Below are positions 34,144-44,156 of a stretch of 64,000 nt of DNA, one piece after another. A program made the translations under genes and the position numbers. Under the pieces are notes generated by a model that was not told the DNA's origin, searched no databases, and saw nothing but the letters and a program-made list of their open reading frames with translations. The stretch is taken from NCBI RefSeq assembly GCF_003994485.1, contig NZ_RZNJ01000001.1, positions 251,765 through 315,764 on the forward strand. The letters run 5' to 3'. The stretch comes from Arsenicitalea aurantiaca. GTDB taxonomy: Bacteria; Pseudomonadota; Alphaproteobacteria; Rhizobiales; Devosiaceae. The stretch's first letter is position 1. The number at the start of each line of letters is the position of its first letter.

Positions 34144-34890
34144 ATGGCCGGCCACAGCCAATTCAAGAACATCATGCACCGCAAGGGCCGGCAGGATGCG
34201 GCACGGTCCAAGCTGTTTTCCAAGCTGGCGCGCGAGATCACCGTGGCCGCGAAGGCCGGCGTGCCCGACCCCTCGATGAACGCGCGCCTGAGGCTGGCGG
34301 TGACCAATGCGCGCTCGCAGTCCATGCCCAAGGAAAACATCGACCGGGCGATCAAGAAGGCCTCCGGGGCCGATGGCGAGAGCTATGACGAGATCCGCTA
34401 TGAAGGGTATGGCCCGGGCGGGGTGGCGGTGATCGTCGAAGCGCTGACCGATAATCGCAACCGCACGGCCTCCAACGTCCGCTCGACCTTCTCCAAGAAT
34501 GGCGGGGCGCTCGGGGAAACCAATTCGGTCGCCTTCATGTTCGACCGGGTGGGCGAGATCGTCTACCCCGCCAGCGTCGGGGATGCCGATACGGTCATGG
34601 AAGCCGCGATCGAGGCAGGCGCCGACGACGTCGTCAGCGACAAGGACGGTCACACCATCTACTGCGCCTTCGAGGCGATGAACGAGGTTTCGAGCGCGCT
34701 CGAGACGGCGCTCGGGGAAGCGGAATCGGTCAAGGCGATCTGGAAGCCGCAGAACAACGTGCCGGTCGACGCCGAAAAGGGCGCAACGCTGATGAAGCTG
34801 ATCGGCATTCTCGACGAGGATGACGACGTGCAGAACGTCTATGCCAATTTCGAGATGAGCGAAGAGGACATGGCCAAGCTGGCCGAGTGA
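34144..34890 (+). CDS. yebC: YebC/PmpR family transcriptional or translational regulator
   Basis: A 248-aa three-domain protein: [40 protein letters not shown] and [19 protein letters not shown] are invariant blocks. The family is described as a DNA-binding regulator and lately as a factor for ribosomes stalled on proline-rich sequences, so the neighbourhood with ruvC is conserved but may not reflect function. RBS AAGGGACGATAA is weak. It converges on the GGDEF gene with nine bases between stops. The assignment is secure at family level. Confidence 0.93.
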   Translation: MAGHSQFKNIMHRKGRQDAARSKLFSKLAREITVAAKAGVPDPSMNARLRLAVTNARSQSMPKENIDRAIKKASGADGESYDEIRYEGYGPGGVAVIVEALTDNRNRTASNVRSTFSKNGGALGETNSVAFMFDRVGEIVYPASVGDADTVMEAAIEAGADDVVSDKDGHTIYCAFEAMNEVSSALETALGEAESVKAIWKPQNNVPVDAEKGATLMKLIGILDEDDDVQNVYANFEMSEEDMAKLAE

Positions 34891-34899
34891 TCTCTCGCG

Positions 34900-35685
34900 T
34901 CAGGCCGCGTTCAGTATGGGCGAGACCGCGATGCGGTTTCGCCCTTTCTGTTTGGCCTCGTAGAGCCGCCGATCAGCCTCGCGGAAGAGGTCCTGAAAAC
35001 TGATCGGGCGATCAAAGATCGCGCCGCCGACGCTGACCGAAAGCCGGAGCGCCGTGCCATGGGGCTCGAACTCGGTGGTGTTGACGCTCTGGCGGATGCG
35101 CTCGGCCACCGCCTCGGCATTGAGGGCGCTCGAACCGGGCAGGAATATCCCGAACTCCTCGCCGCCGATCCGCCCCACAATGTCGGCCCCGCGCAACGTG
35201 CCCTTGATCGACTGGGCGATGAGCTTGAGCGCCTCGTCCCCGCAATCATGGCCGTAATTGTCGTTGATGACCTTGAAGTTGTCGGCATCGACGACGAGCA
35301 GCGCGCCGCGGGCGCGGCTCTCTTCATTGCGCACATCTTCGAGATAGGCATCGACCAGCGTCGTGAAGGCACCCCGGTTCAGTACCGAAGTCAGGCTGTC
35401 GGTCGAAGCGTAGATTTCCATCTGATGATGGGCGATCGCAAGGTCGCGCATACGGCTCGAGAAGAAGTAGAAAAGGGGCCCCGCAATCAGCAGCGGCACG
35501 ACGATGTCGAAGACGATGGCCCGATTGCGGGCTTCCTCATCGAGCAGCACAAAGTTGAAGCTGTCGAGATAGAGAGCCGCAAGAATGCACCCGATGGTGC
35601 CCCCGACCGTCCACAGGACGACGCGGCCATGGCCGCGGGCGGAGAAATCGATCCTGCCGAAAAAACCGGTGCGCTCTGCTTTCAT
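34900..35685 (-). CDS. Membrane-bound diguanylate cyclase
   Basis: A 261-aa protein with two membrane helices (about residues 23-42 and 58-76), a short linker helix and a GGDEF domain. The active site reads GGEEF at residues 174-178. An I-site RxxD (RGAD, 165-168) lies five residues before it, so product feedback inhibition is expected. The helix-loop STDSLTSVLNRGAF and VVDADNFKVINDNYGHDCGD are typical. It should make cyclic di-GMP and be controlled by its membrane part. No sensor domain is visible. It is placed between yebC and ruvC and divergent from ruvC. Confidence 0.92.
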   Translation of the reverse strand: MKAERTGFFGRIDFSARGHGRVVLWTVGGTIGCILAALYLDSFNFVLLDEEARNRAIVFDIVVPLLIAGPLFYFFSSRMRDLAIAHHQMEIYASTDSLTSVLNRGAFTTLVDAYLEDVRNEESRARGALLVVDADNFKVINDNYGHDCGDEALKLIAQSIKGTLRGADIVGRIGGEEFGIFLPGSSALNAEAVAERIRQSVNTTEFEPHGTALRLSVSVGGAIFDRPISFQDLFREADRRLYEAKQKGRNRIAVSPILNAA

Positions 35686-35834
35686 GCCGGCTCTATAACC
35701 GGCAAGGGTTGACGATCGGTCAATCAGGCCTCGGATTTTGAGACGATCGAGGCAAAAGTGATCGGGATGGAAGGAGTTGCCGGTTTGTTCACTTTTCGCT
35801 GTCTAGGGTCCGGCGGCTCGACTAGGGTGCGCAC

Positions 35835-36338
35835 ATGACCGAAACCACGCGAATCATCGGGATCGATCCCGGCCTCAGGCGTTGCGGCTGGGGGGTGATC
35901 GAAAGTACGGGCAACCGGCTCGCCTTCATCGCCTGCGGCACGGTGACCCCGCCGATCGACCTGCCGCTCGCCGAGCGACTTTCGCTGCTCAATGCGGGGC
36001 TGCGCGACCTCATCGACGAGTATGGCCCGGACGAGGCGGCGGTCGAGGAGACCTTCGTCAACAAGGGCGCGCGCTCGGCGCTGACGCTGGGGCAGGCGCG
36101 CGGCGTGGCGCTGATGACGCCGGCGTCGATGGGGGTGCGGGTGGAAGAATATGCGGCCAACCTGGTCAAGAAATCGGTGGTGGGGACCGGGCATGCCGAC
36201 AAGGCGCAGATTCAGATGATGATCGGGATCCTGCTGCCCTCCGCAAAGGTGGCCGGTGCCGATGCGGCCGATGCGCTTGCCATCGCCATCTGCCACGCCC
36301 ACCATCGGGTGCACCGGCAGCGCCTGGTGCAGGCATGA
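35835..36338 (+). CDS. ruvC: Holliday junction resolvase
   Basis: A 167-aa endonuclease with an RNase H-like fold. The catalytic acids lie in [15 protein letters not shown] (Asp11), VEETFVNKG (Glu) and [17 protein letters not shown] (two Asp). The [12 protein letters not shown] segment is conserved. Its stop overlaps ruvA by four bases. It cuts the junction that RuvAB moves. The length is normal. The call is certain. Confidence 0.96.
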   Translation: MTETTRIIGIDPGLRRCGWGVIESTGNRLAFIACGTVTPPIDLPLAERLSLLNAGLRDLIDEYGPDEAAVEETFVNKGARSALTLGQARGVALMTPASMGVRVEEYAANLVKKSVVGTGHADKAQIQMMIGILLPSAKVAGADAADALAIAICHAHHRVHRQRLVQA

Positions 36339-36952
36339 TCGGCAAGCTCAAGGGGCTGATCGACGGCTTCGGCGACGATCACGTGCATGTCGACGTCAAT
36401 GGCGTCGTCTACGAAGCCTTCTGCTCGGGACGCACGCTTTCGGGCCTGCCGCGGGTGGGCGAGGCGGCCGTGCTCCATATCGAGATGATCGTGCGCGAGG
36501 ACATGATCCGGCTCTATGGCTTTGCCAGTCCCGCCGAGAAAGCCTGGTTCAACATATTGATGGATGTGCAGGGGGTGGGCGCACGCGTGGCGCTCGCCAT
36601 TCTCTCGACCCTGTCGCCGGCCGAACTTTCGAGCGCCATCGCGCTCGGCGACAAGGCCATGGTCGGGCGCGCTTCGGGCGTCGGCCCCAAGCTCGCGACG
36701 CGTATCGTGACCGAGCTCAAGGGCAAGGTGCCCGACACCGGCGTCGTGGAGCCGGGCGTGCTCGGCCTGCAGACGGCGCTGGGGGAGGGCGTCGCCCGCT
36801 CGGCGATCGCCGATGCGGTTTCGGCGCTCGTCAATCTGGGGTATTCGAGCGCGCAGGCCTCCGCCGCCATGGCGCGGATCGTCGCCCGCGAGGGCGAGGA
36901 TCTGCCGACCGACAAGCTGATCCGGCTGGGCCTGCGCGAGCTCAGCGCCTGA
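36335..36952 (+). CDS. ruvA: Holliday junction branch migration protein RuvA
   Basis: A 205-aa protein with the N-terminal OB domain ([20 protein letters not shown]), two helix-hairpin-helix motifs ([17 protein letters not shown] and [20 protein letters not shown]) and a C-terminal domain III ([20 protein letters not shown]) that stimulates RuvB. ATG overlaps the ruvC stop. It binds and holds the Holliday junction. Length is normal. The call is certain. Confidence 0.96.
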   Translation: MIGKLKGLIDGFGDDHVHVDVNGVVYEAFCSGRTLSGLPRVGEAAVLHIEMIVREDMIRLYGFASPAEKAWFNILMDVQGVGARVALAILSTLSPAELSSAIALGDKAMVGRASGVGPKLATRIVTELKGKVPDTGVVEPGVLGLQTALGEGVARSAIADAVSALVNLGYSSAQASAAMARIVAREGEDLPTDKLIRLGLRELSA

Positions 36953-36974
36953 GTTGCAAACGCAAGGACATTCC

Positions 36975-38021
36975 GTGGCCGAAAGCCTGACTTCCGCATC
37001 CGCAGACCGCGATGGCGAACTCGATGTGAGCCTGCGCCCGTCCGGCTTTTCGGAGTTCATCGGGCAGGCGGCCGCCAGGGCCAATCTCGAAGTGTTCATC
37101 AAGGCCGCCCGGCAGCGGGGCGCGGCGCTCGACCATGTGCTCTTCGTGGGGCCGCCGGGGCTTGGCAAGACGACGCTGGCGCAGATCATCGCGCGCGAAC
37201 TCGGGGTCGGGTTTAGGGCCACGTCGGGCCCGGTGATTGCCAAGGCGGGGGACCTCGCCGCGCTGCTCACCAATCTCGAGGATCGAGACGTTCTCTTTAT
37301 CGACGAGATCCACCGGCTCAATCCGGCGATCGAGGAGGTGCTCTACCCGGCGATGGAGGATTTCCAGCTCGATCTCATCATCGGGGAGGGGCCGGCGGCG
37401 CGCAGCGTCAGGATCGATCTGGCCAAATTCACGCTCGTCGGGGCGACGACGCGCGCGGGGCTGCTGACGACGCCGCTGCGCGATCGCTTCGGCATACCGG
37501 TGCGGCTCAATTTCTATACCCCCGAGGAGCTCGTGATGATCGTCGAGCGCGGTGCGCGGCTGATGGGGGTGGGGATGACCGCTGACGGCGCGATGGAGGT
37601 GGCGCGCCGCTCGCGGGGCACACCCCGCATTGCCGGCCGGCTGCTGCGGCGGGTGACCGATTTCGCCCTTGTCGACGGGGCGGCGGAGATCACAAGGACG
37701 ATCGCCGACAAGGCCTTGCTGCGGCTCGATGTGGATGCGCGCGGGCTCGACCAGCTCGACAGGCGCTACCTCAAGCAGATCGCCGAGCATTATGGCGGCG
37801 GCCCCGTGGGGATCGAGACGATTGCCGCGGCGCTCTCGGAACCCCGGGACGCGATCGAGGAGATCGTCGAGCCCTATCTCATCCAGCAGGGCTTCATCCA
37901 GCGCACGCCGCGCGGCCGCATGCTGACCGCGGCCGCTTTCCAGCACATGGGCTATGCGGTGCCACAGGGGTTTTCGGGGGTTCAGGCGACACTGTTCGAA
38001 GATCCCGAGGGCGAGCCGTGA
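36975..38021 (+). CDS. ruvB: Holliday junction DNA helicase RuvB
   Basis: A 348-aa AAA+ motor. Walker [10 protein letters not shown] starts near residue 59, Walker B is [11 protein letters not shown], the sensor segment reads [20 protein letters not shown], and the arginine finger and winged helix follow ([19 protein letters not shown]). GTG 36975 was chosen because AAGGA (36964-36968) is 6 bases upstream; the TTG at 36954 has no such site. The last codons overlap the next gene's start by four bases. RuvB drives branch migration with RuvA. Confidence 0.95.
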   Translation: MAESLTSASADRDGELDVSLRPSGFSEFIGQAAARANLEVFIKAARQRGAALDHVLFVGPPGLGKTTLAQIIARELGVGFRATSGPVIAKAGDLAALLTNLEDRDVLFIDEIHRLNPAIEEVLYPAMEDFQLDLIIGEGPAARSVRIDLAKFTLVGATTRAGLLTTPLRDRFGIPVRLNFYTPEELVMIVERGARLMGVGMTADGAMEVARRSRGTPRIAGRLLRRVTDFALVDGAAEITRTIADKALLRLDVDARGLDQLDRRYLKQIAEHYGGGPVGIETIAAALSEPRDAIEEIVEPYLIQQGFIQRTPRGRMLTAAAFQHMGYAVPQGFSGVQATLFEDPEGEP

Positions 38022-38413
38022 GCGAAGAGCACCGGTTCCCCGTCCGCGTCTATTTCGAGGACACGGATTTTTCCGGAAACGTCTATCACGCCGCCTATCT
38101 CAAATTCTGCGAGCGCGGGCGGACCGAGTGGCTGCGGTCGCTCGGCATGCATCATTCCGAGCTTCTGAAGACCGGCATCGTCTTTGCGGTGCGGGCAATG
38201 ACCATCGATTTTCTCGCCCCGGCACGGATCGATGACCGGCTCGAGATCGCCACCCGGCTCGAGACGCTGGGCGGAGCGCGGATCGGGCTCATTCAGGAGG
38301 TGCGGCGCGAGGACGCCGTCCTCACGCAGGCGTCGGTGACGGTGGTTGCGATGCGCATGGGAGACGGGCGGCCGGTGCGCATTCCCGAAGTCTTGCGGTC
38401 GCGGCTCGGCTAG
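38018..38413 (+). CDS. ybgC: Tol-Pal-associated acyl-CoA thioesterase
   Basis: A 131-aa hotdog-fold thioesterase. [26 protein letters not shown] is the conserved active-site block with the catalytic aspartate (region begins near residue 10). GTG start overlaps ruvB. Normally the first gene of the tol-pal cluster. Substrates are acyl-CoA or acyl carrier protein, and the product is linked to phospholipid metabolism at the division site. The 187-base gap before tolQ suggests a separate promoter for tolQRAB. Confidence 0.9.
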   Translation: MSEEHRFPVRVYFEDTDFSGNVYHAAYLKFCERGRTEWLRSLGMHHSELLKTGIVFAVRAMTIDFLAPARIDDRLEIATRLETLGGARIGLIQEVRREDAVLTQASVTVVAMRMGDGRPVRIPEVLRSRLG

Positions 38414-38600
38414 GGCTCACTTCTGCGCGATCATTCTGGCTTGAGTCATTTCTTAACCTTGCGTTGACCATAATCGGCCCATAGCGAAAAGCCGGGAGCC
38501 GAAGCGCCGGAATTCCGGGACTTTTCTCTTAAATTTGACGTATTTCGCCCCCATCGCAGCCCGCTTGCGGGCAGAGGTGGCGAACCGAAAGGACGGGTGC

Positions 38601-39314
38601 ATGGAAGCCGTGGAGACTGTGGCGCAGGTCGCGCCGCATGCGGATCTGTCGATCTGGGGATTGTTCTGGGCCGCCGACTGGGTGGTGAAATCGGTCATGC
38701 TGGGCCTGGTCGGCGCCTCGGTCTGGTGCTGGGCGATCATCGTGGACAAATCCATGCATTACGGCCGCATGCAGCGCGAGATGAACCGCTTCGAGCGCGT
38801 CTTCTGGTCCGGCCAGTCGCTCGAGGAACTCTACCAGCAGATGTCCGAGCGCCCCTCGATGGGTCTCGGCGCGGTGTTCGTTGCGGCCATGAAGGAGTGG
38901 AAGCGCAGCCATGAGCAGAACGCTTCGAGCTTCATCGGCATTCAGGCGCGCCTCGAAAAGGTGCTGGACGTGGCGATCGCGCGCGAGAGCGAGGGGCTCG
39001 AGCGGCGGCTCGGCTTCCTCGCGACGGTGGGGTCGGCGGCGCCATTCATCGGCCTCTTTGGCACGGTATGGGGCATCATGAACGCCTTCACCGCCATCGC
39101 CGCATCCTCGAGCACCAATCTCGCCGTCGTCGCGGGCCCGATCGCCGAAGCGCTGTTTGCGACGGCCATCGGCCTCGTCGCAGCTATCCCGGCGGTCATC
39201 GCCTACAACAAGCTCTCGGGCGACGCCAACAAGATGATCGGGCGGCTCGAAGGCTTCGCCGATGAGTTCTCCACGATCCTCTCGCGTCAGCTCGAAGCCC
39301 GGGGGCGCCAGTAA
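38601..39314 (+). CDS. tolQ: Tol-Pal system protein TolQ
   Basis: A 237-aa membrane channel subunit with three helices: about residues 28-48 (VKSVMLGLVGASVWCWAIIV), 139-159 (GSAAPFIGLFGTVWGIMNAF) and 172-195 (AGPIAEALFATAIGLVAAIP). The LFGTVWGIM pore segment is the family signature. ATG 38601 is supported by AAAGGA 7 bases upstream. The stop overlaps tolR (TAATG). It couples the proton gradient to outer membrane constriction during division. Confidence 0.95.
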   Translation: MEAVETVAQVAPHADLSIWGLFWAADWVVKSVMLGLVGASVWCWAIIVDKSMHYGRMQREMNRFERVFWSGQSLEELYQQMSERPSMGLGAVFVAAMKEWKRSHEQNASSFIGIQARLEKVLDVAIARESEGLERRLGFLATVGSAAPFIGLFGTVWGIMNAFTAIAASSSTNLAVVAGPIAEALFATAIGLVAAIPAVIAYNKLSGDANKMIGRLEGFADEFSTILSRQLEARGRQ

Positions 39315-39763
39315 TGGGCATGTCGGTCGGAGGCGGAGGCGGCGGCAATCGCCGCCGTGGCCGCAGGCGCGGCGGCAACGCCATCATGAGCGAGATCAAC
39401 GTCACGCCGCTCGTCGACGTGATGCTCGTGCTGCTGATCGTCTTCATGGTCGCGGCGCCGATGATGACGGTGGGCGTACCCATCGACCTGCCCCAGAGCC
39501 AGGCCAGGCAGATGAACACCGAAGCCCAGCCGATCACGGTTTCGGTCACCCCGGACGGTCAGGTCTGGATCGGCGAGGACGTGGTGCCGATCGAGCAACT
39601 GGTCGCGCAGGTCAATACGCTGACCACGAACGGCACCGAGGACCGCATCTATGTGCGCGGCGATACATCGGCCGATTACGGATCGGTCATGCGGGTGATG
39701 GGCCTGCTGTCTGGCGCCGGATATTCACGCATCGGGCTCATCACCCAGCAGGAACAGCAGTAG
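39314..39763 (+). CDS. tolR: Tol-Pal system protein TolR
   Basis: A 149-aa ExbD-type protein with one membrane helix (INVTPLVDVMLVLLIVFMVA), in which the aspartate in PLVDVMLVLL is the proton-path residue. Periplasmic domain of about 105 aa. The N-terminus is rich in Gly and Arg (SVGGGGGGNRRRGRRRGG), which is uncommon outside alphaproteobacteria. It works with TolQ as the proton motor. The stop is 7 bases before tolA. Confidence 0.93.
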   Translation: MGMSVGGGGGGNRRRGRRRGGNAIMSEINVTPLVDVMLVLLIVFMVAAPMMTVGVPIDLPQSQARQMNTEAQPITVSVTPDGQVWIGEDVVPIEQLVAQVNTLTTNGTEDRIYVRGDTSADYGSVMRVMGLLSGAGYSRIGLITQQEQQ

Positions 39764-39770
39764 GAGCCCA

Positions 39771-40892
39771 ATGAAACTCGGGCTGACGGTATCGACGACG
39801 GCGCATGTGGCGCTTCTGGCTCTTGGGCTCGTCAGCCTGGGCTGGACGCAGCCGTTCGAGCCGACGCAGGTCGATTCCATTGCGGTCGACCTCGTGCCCA
39901 TCGAGGAGTTCTCCAACATCCGCATGGGTTCGCTGCAGAGTGAAATCGTAGAGACCCAGACGCCGTCGCTCGTCGAATCCGAGGTTCCGGCCGAGCTCGC
40001 CGAACCCACCGGCAATACCGAGCAGGACCAGGTGACGCCCGAGGAAACGGCGACGCCCACGCCGGCGCCGACCGTCAACACCGCGCCCGAGCCGATCCCG
40101 GAGCCCGAACCCGAACCGGTCCCCGCGCCGCCTACGCCGCCGCAGCCCGCGACGCGCCCGACGCCGCCCCCGCCGGCACCCGAGCCAGAGCCCGCACCGG
40201 CCCCCGAGCCGGCTCCGGCGCCTGAACCCGAACCCGAGCCGGCGCCCGAGCCCGAACCGGATCCGACGCCCGAACTGGCGTCCCCCGAGCCATCGCCCGA
40301 GCCGGCCGTCGCCGCCCCGAGACCGGTGCAGCGCACCGCCGCCCTCGACCAGCGCCGGCAGGAATTCCAGCGCCGCCAGCAGCAGGAAGCCGAGAACCGG
40401 CAGCAGGCCGAGGCGCAGGAGCGCGAGGCCGCCGAGCGACGTCGGCGCGAGGAAGAGGAACGCAGGCGTGCCGAAGCGCAGCGCCAGGCCGATGCCGCGC
40501 GCGAGGCCGACCGCATTTCCGACATCATAAACAACGAAACATCGCGCGGTGCGACCACCGGGCAGGGCGGAACGCCGACGCTCGGCCGGGCGGATGGGCG
40601 GTCGGCGCGGCTCACCCAGTCCGAACTGGACGGGCTGATCGGGCAGATCAAGCAATGCTGGAACCTGCTGCCCAGCGAGATGGATAGCGGGCTCAGCGTG
40701 CGGCTGCTGGTCAATCTCGGGCAGGATGGCAGCGTGGTGGGCACACCGCAGGTGACCCAGCAGGATGCGTCCCCTGCGGGCGGCTCGATGGCGCGGGCGG
40801 CGCAGCGGGCTGTGATGCAGTGCGGGCCCTATCGCCTTGCGGCGGAAAAATATGAAGAATGGCGGCAGATCGATGTGCTTCTGCGGCCCTGA
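39771..40892 (+). CDS. tolA: Tol-Pal system protein TolA with Pro-Glu repeat domain
   Basis: A 373-aa protein: a membrane helix at about residues 5-25 (STTAHVALLALGLVSLGW), a Pro/Glu/Ala domain at 85-180 that reads PEPEPEPVPAPP and related repeats, then an Ala/Arg/Glu/Gln helix (residues 190-250: RRQEFQRRQQQEAENRQQ) and a C-terminal TolA/TonB-like domain (about 285-373). Pro-Glu repeats in place of the longer helical TolA domain II are common in alphaproteobacteria. It spans the periplasm between TolQR and Pal/TolB. Confidence 0.9.
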   Translation: MKLGLTVSTTAHVALLALGLVSLGWTQPFEPTQVDSIAVDLVPIEEFSNIRMGSLQSEIVETQTPSLVESEVPAELAEPTGNTEQDQVTPEETATPTPAPTVNTAPEPIPEPEPEPVPAPPTPPQPATRPTPPPPAPEPEPAPAPEPAPAPEPEPEPAPEPEPDPTPELASPEPSPEPAVAAPRPVQRTAALDQRRQEFQRRQQQEAENRQQAEAQEREAAERRRREEEERRRAEAQRQADAAREADRISDIINNETSRGATTGQGGTPTLGRADGRSARLTQSELDGLIGQIKQCWNLLPSEMDSGLSVRLLVNLGQDGSVVGTPQVTQQDASPAGGSMARAAQRAVMQCGPYRLAAEKYEEWRQIDVLLRP

Positions 40893-40913
40893 TGGAATTG
40901 ATGGAGAGTGACC

Positions 40914-42224
40914 ATGAACCTGCTTACGCGCAGAAACGCGCTCAAACTGGGTCTGGCCGGTTCGGCGCTGCTCGCGACCGGCAGCCAGGCCCTGGCGCAA
41001 TTGCAGATCATCGTGGAGGGCGCGAACTTCCAGCCGCTCCCGATCGCCATTCCCGACTTCGCCTCCGCCGATCCGGCGTTCGGGGCCGAGATCGCGGACA
41101 TCGTGCGCAACAATCTGCGCCGCTCGGGTCTTTTCGTGCCGCTCGATCCGGCGAGCCTGCCCAGCCGCGTCGGTGACGTCCAGTCGACGCCCGATTTTGC
41201 GACTTATCGCGCCGCCAATATCGATGCGCTGGTGATGGGGCAGGTGGAGCGTGGGGCGCAGATCCAGTCCTCGGTAAGGGTGTGGGACACCCAGCAGGCC
41301 CTGCAGGTGGTCGGTCGCTCCTATGGCACCGATGCGCAGGCCTACCGGCGCGTCGCGCACATCATTTCGGACGCGATCTACGAAGCGCTGGCCGGCGAGA
41401 CCGGGTATTTCGACAGCCGCGTCGTCTATGTCTCGGAAACCGGCCCCAAGGCCAACCGCACCAAGCGCCTCGCCATCATGGACCAGGACGGCGCGAACGT
41501 GCAGTACATCACCTCGGGCCGGAGCCTCGTTCTGACGCCGCGCTTCTCCCCGACGAGCCAGCAGCTCACTTATCTCAACTACGAGAGCGGCAATCCGCAG
41601 GTCTATCTGCTGGACCTCGCCTCGGGCAACCAGCAGCGGCTTGGCAGCTTCGGCCAGATGAGCTTTGCGCCCCGTTTCTCCCCGGATGGCCGCACGGTGG
41701 CCTTCTCGGTGGAACAGGGCGGTTCGACCAACATCTATGCGCTGCCGATCGGAGCGAGCCAGCCGGCCCAGCTGACGAGCGGGGCGGCGATCGACACCGG
41801 TCCCTCCTATTCGCCCGATGGCAGCCGGATCGTCTTTGAATCGGACCGCGGCGGCAATCCGCAGCTTTATGTGATGAGTGCCAGCGGCGGCGGCGCGCAG
41901 CGCATCAGCTATGGGCAGGGGAGCTATTCGACGCCGGTCTGGTCACCCAAGGGCGACAACATCGCGTTCACCCGCATGTCGGGCGGGCAGTTCCAGATCG
42001 GCATCATGAAGCCGGACGGGTCGGGCGAGCGCGTGCTGGTTTCGAGCTTCCACGCGGAGGGGCCGACCTGGGCACCCAATGGCCGTGTCATCATGTTCTT
42101 CCGCGATCCGGGCGGGGATGCCGGGCCGCAGCTTCATTCGGTCGATATCTGGGGCCGCAACGAGCAGCGCATTCCCACCGAGAGCTTCGCGTCCGATCCG
42201 GCATGGTCGCCGCTGCGGACCTGA
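40914..42224 (+). CDS. tolB: Tol-Pal system beta-propeller protein TolB, with Tat-like signal
   Basis: A 436-aa periplasmic protein. The N-terminus [20 protein letters not shown] has a T-R-R-N-A-L-K motif close to the twin-arginine consensus, and the hydrophobic part and cleavage site ([10 protein letters not shown]) follow. An N-terminal alpha/beta domain is followed by a six-bladed propeller with repeats such as [36 protein letters not shown] and [14 protein letters not shown] is supported by GGAGAG 5 bases upstream. It binds Pal. A Tat-type signal for TolB is unusual and is discussed in the findings. Confidence 0.92.
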   Translation: MNLLTRRNALKLGLAGSALLATGSQALAQLQIIVEGANFQPLPIAIPDFASADPAFGAEIADIVRNNLRRSGLFVPLDPASLPSRVGDVQSTPDFATYRAANIDALVMGQVERGAQIQSSVRVWDTQQALQVVGRSYGTDAQAYRRVAHIISDAIYEALAGETGYFDSRVVYVSETGPKANRTKRLAIMDQDGANVQYITSGRSLVLTPRFSPTSQQLTYLNYESGNPQVYLLDLASGNQQRLGSFGQMSFAPRFSPDGRTVAFSVEQGGSTNIYALPIGASQPAQLTSGAAIDTGPSYSPDGSRIVFESDRGGNPQLYVMSASGGGAQRISYGQGSYSTPVWSPKGDNIAFTRMSGGQFQIGIMKPDGSGERVLVSSFHAEGPTWAPNGRVIMFFRDPGGDAGPQLHSVDIWGRNEQRIPTESFASDPAWSPLRT

Positions 42225-42239
42225 TCGGCAGGGCGTGAC

Positions 42240-42273
42240 GGGCGGGCAAGAGGCCCGTCCGCCCGCCCGATCT
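42240..42273 (+). terminator. Candidate hairpin after tolB
   Basis: GGGCGGGC (42240-42247) and GCCCGCCC (42261-42268) could pair around a 13-base loop with TCTTT after it. An alternative pairing inside the loop (ACGGGC with GCCCGT) competes. It may separate tolB from pal transcription. Confidence 0.4.
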
Positions 42274-42450
42274 TTACCATGGCCAGAGGCCGATTGGCGG
42301 AGTTGCCAAAGTGCAACAGCGCCGAACCACCCGGATTCCAGCCACATTTGGGCCAGAGTTGCGAATAATTAACCGTGCTGGACAACGCGGCCTTAAGGTA
42401 ACGCGCGGTAAAAACATCCTTAGATTTAGTTCCTTGGGAGAAAGATCCTG

Positions 42451-42936
42451 ATGCGTTCCCTGACGCCAATCTTCGGCTTTCTGCGCGGGCTCGCGCTGAT
42501 CGTCCTCGTCGTCGCCGTGGCGGCCTGTTCGCGTACGCCGGCGACCGGCGTCGGCAATCTCGGCCCCGGTGGCGGTGCACCCGGCAGCCAGCAGGAGTTC
42601 CTGGTCTCCGTCGGCGACCGCGTGTTCTTCGAGACCGACTCGTCCTCGCTCACCGCGACGGCGCAGGACACGCTGAACAAGCAGGCCGCCTGGCTCAACC
42701 AGTACACCAATTACCGCATCCTCATCGAAGGCCATGCCGACGAGCGCGGCACGCGCGAATACAACATCGCCCTGGGTGCACGCCGCGCCTCGGTGGTGGT
42801 GAATTACCTTGTCTCGCGCGGGGTCCAGGCCAACCGGATCACCTCGCAGTCCTTCGGCAAGGAGCGCCCGGTGGCCATCTGTAACGACATCTCGTGCTGG
42901 TCGCAGAACCGGCGCGCGGTGACCGTGGTCCAGTAA
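42451..42936 (+). CDS. pal: Peptidoglycan-associated lipoprotein
   Basis: A 161-aa outer-membrane lipoprotein. The signal ends in a lipobox (VAACS, Cys near residue 27), and the OmpA-like domain binds peptidoglycan (RVFFETDSSSLTATAQD, GHADERGTREYNIALGARR, SFGKERPV). It anchors the outer membrane and is the partner of TolB. The 226-base gap from tolB contains a possible promoter but nothing conclusive. A strong terminator follows. The call is certain. Confidence 0.95.
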   Translation: MRSLTPIFGFLRGLALIVLVVAVAACSRTPATGVGNLGPGGGAPGSQQEFLVSVGDRVFFETDSSSLTATAQDTLNKQAAWLNQYTNYRILIEGHADERGTREYNIALGARRASVVVNYLVSRGVQANRITSQSFGKERPVAICNDISCWSQNRRAVTVVQ

Positions 42937-43014
42937 GGTCAAGCCGGGGCGGGGGCCCCGGACCCGATGCGAAGCGCGGCAGCCCTGCAGCGCTTCGGAT
43001 ACTGGAGGCATAAG

Positions 43015-43054
43015 GCGCCGGCGACCCTGCAAATGGTCGCCGGCGCTTTGTTTT
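43015..43054 (+). terminator. Strong terminator after pal
   Basis: A perfect 12-bp stem, GCGCCGGCGACC (43015-43026) and GGTCGCCGGCGC (43035-43046), is followed by TTTGTTTT. It would end the tol-pal transcript. Confidence 0.9.
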
Positions 43055-43127
43055 CACCAAATTTACTTCCTAATGAGAACCGGCCGATTTTACTGTGGCC
43101 GGCGTTCGTGGTTGACGGAGACCCCAA

Positions 43128-44156
43128 GTGACCCATCCCCCAATTCCCATCCGCAAGAGCGGGCCCGTGCTGGCGCTGGCCGCCATGCTCATGATGAGCA
43201 CAGGCGCGATGGCCGCGACCGGCCAGTCGCCCTTTGGCGAGGCTCCGGCCGCTGCGGCCGCGCCGCGCATTCATGTGGCCCAGAGCGCCGAGGCCGCCCA
43301 GCTCGCGCTCCGGATCCAGCAGCTCGAAGAGCAGATCCGCAATCTCACCGGCCAGATCGACGGGCTGCAATTCCAGCTGACGCAGATGCAGACGCTGATC
43401 GAGCGCCAGACCGAAGACAACGAGTTCCGCTTCCAGCAGCTGGAAGGCGGTGCGGCGGGAAAAACTGAGGCGGCAACCCAGTCCGGCGGCGCGATGCCGT
43501 CCGGGGCGTTGCCGCAGGACCAAAATGGCGAAACCACGCTCGATATCCCCGAGGAGGGCGTGCTGCCGCTCCCCGGGGAGATGGAGTTCGATCCCAATTT
43601 CGACGGGCCGGGCGGTGGACCGATCGAAGATGATCTGGGCGAATCGCGCGACCCGATGCTCAACGGTGGTCCGGAGCGGCCGCTGGGCGTGATGACCGAG
43701 GGGGCGCTCGATGCCTTCGGTCCGGGCCCGCTCGATCTGACGCTTCGCGAAGGCGGTGCGTCGGATCCCGATGCCGACGCGCAGTATCAGGCAGGCTATG
43801 ACGCGATCGTGCGCGGCGATTACGATTTCGCCGAGGAGCAGTTCCGGCAGTTCGTGGCGCTCTATCCCCGCGATCCGCAGGCGCCCGACGCCACCAACTG
43901 GCTCGGCGAGGCCCTGCTTGCCCGCCAGGCCTATGGGGAGGCGGCCGACGTGCTGTTGACCGGGTTCCAGAATTATCAGGACACCCCTCGCGCGCCCGAT
44001 CTGCTGCTCAAGCTGGGCGTGGCGCTGATCGGTGCGGGCGAGAACGAGGCGGCCTGCCGCACGCTCGCCGAAGTGCCGCGGCGCTTCAGCGCCCTGTCGC
44101 CGGCATTCCAGACGCGGCTGGCCCAGGAGCAGGCGCGCGCGCAGTGCCCGCTCTAG
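43128..44156 (+). CDS. cpoB: Tol-Pal system protein CpoB (YbgF)
   Basis: A 342-aa periplasmic protein: a signal peptide (ALAAMLMMSTGAMAATG region, residues 13-29), an N-terminal coiled coil (LALRIQQLEEQIRNLTGQID, residues 62-81), a Pro/Gly-rich linker and three TPR-like repeats at about 225-335 (YQAGYDAIVRGDYDFAEEQF, YPRDPQAPDATNWLGEALL). It coordinates peptidoglycan synthesis with Tol activity. A GTG start is supported by ACGGAG 7 bases upstream. It overlaps tilS by 13 bases. Confidence 0.9.
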   Translation: MTHPPIPIRKSGPVLALAAMLMMSTGAMAATGQSPFGEAPAAAAAPRIHVAQSAEAAQLALRIQQLEEQIRNLTGQIDGLQFQLTQMQTLIERQTEDNEFRFQQLEGGAAGKTEAATQSGGAMPSGALPQDQNGETTLDIPEEGVLPLPGEMEFDPNFDGPGGGPIEDDLGESRDPMLNGGPERPLGVMTEGALDAFGPGPLDLTLREGGASDPDADAQYQAGYDAIVRGDYDFAEEQFRQFVALYPRDPQAPDATNWLGEALLARQAYGEAADVLLTGFQNYQDTPRAPDLLLKLGVALIGAGENEAACRTLAEVPRRFSALSPAFQTRLAQEQARAQCPL

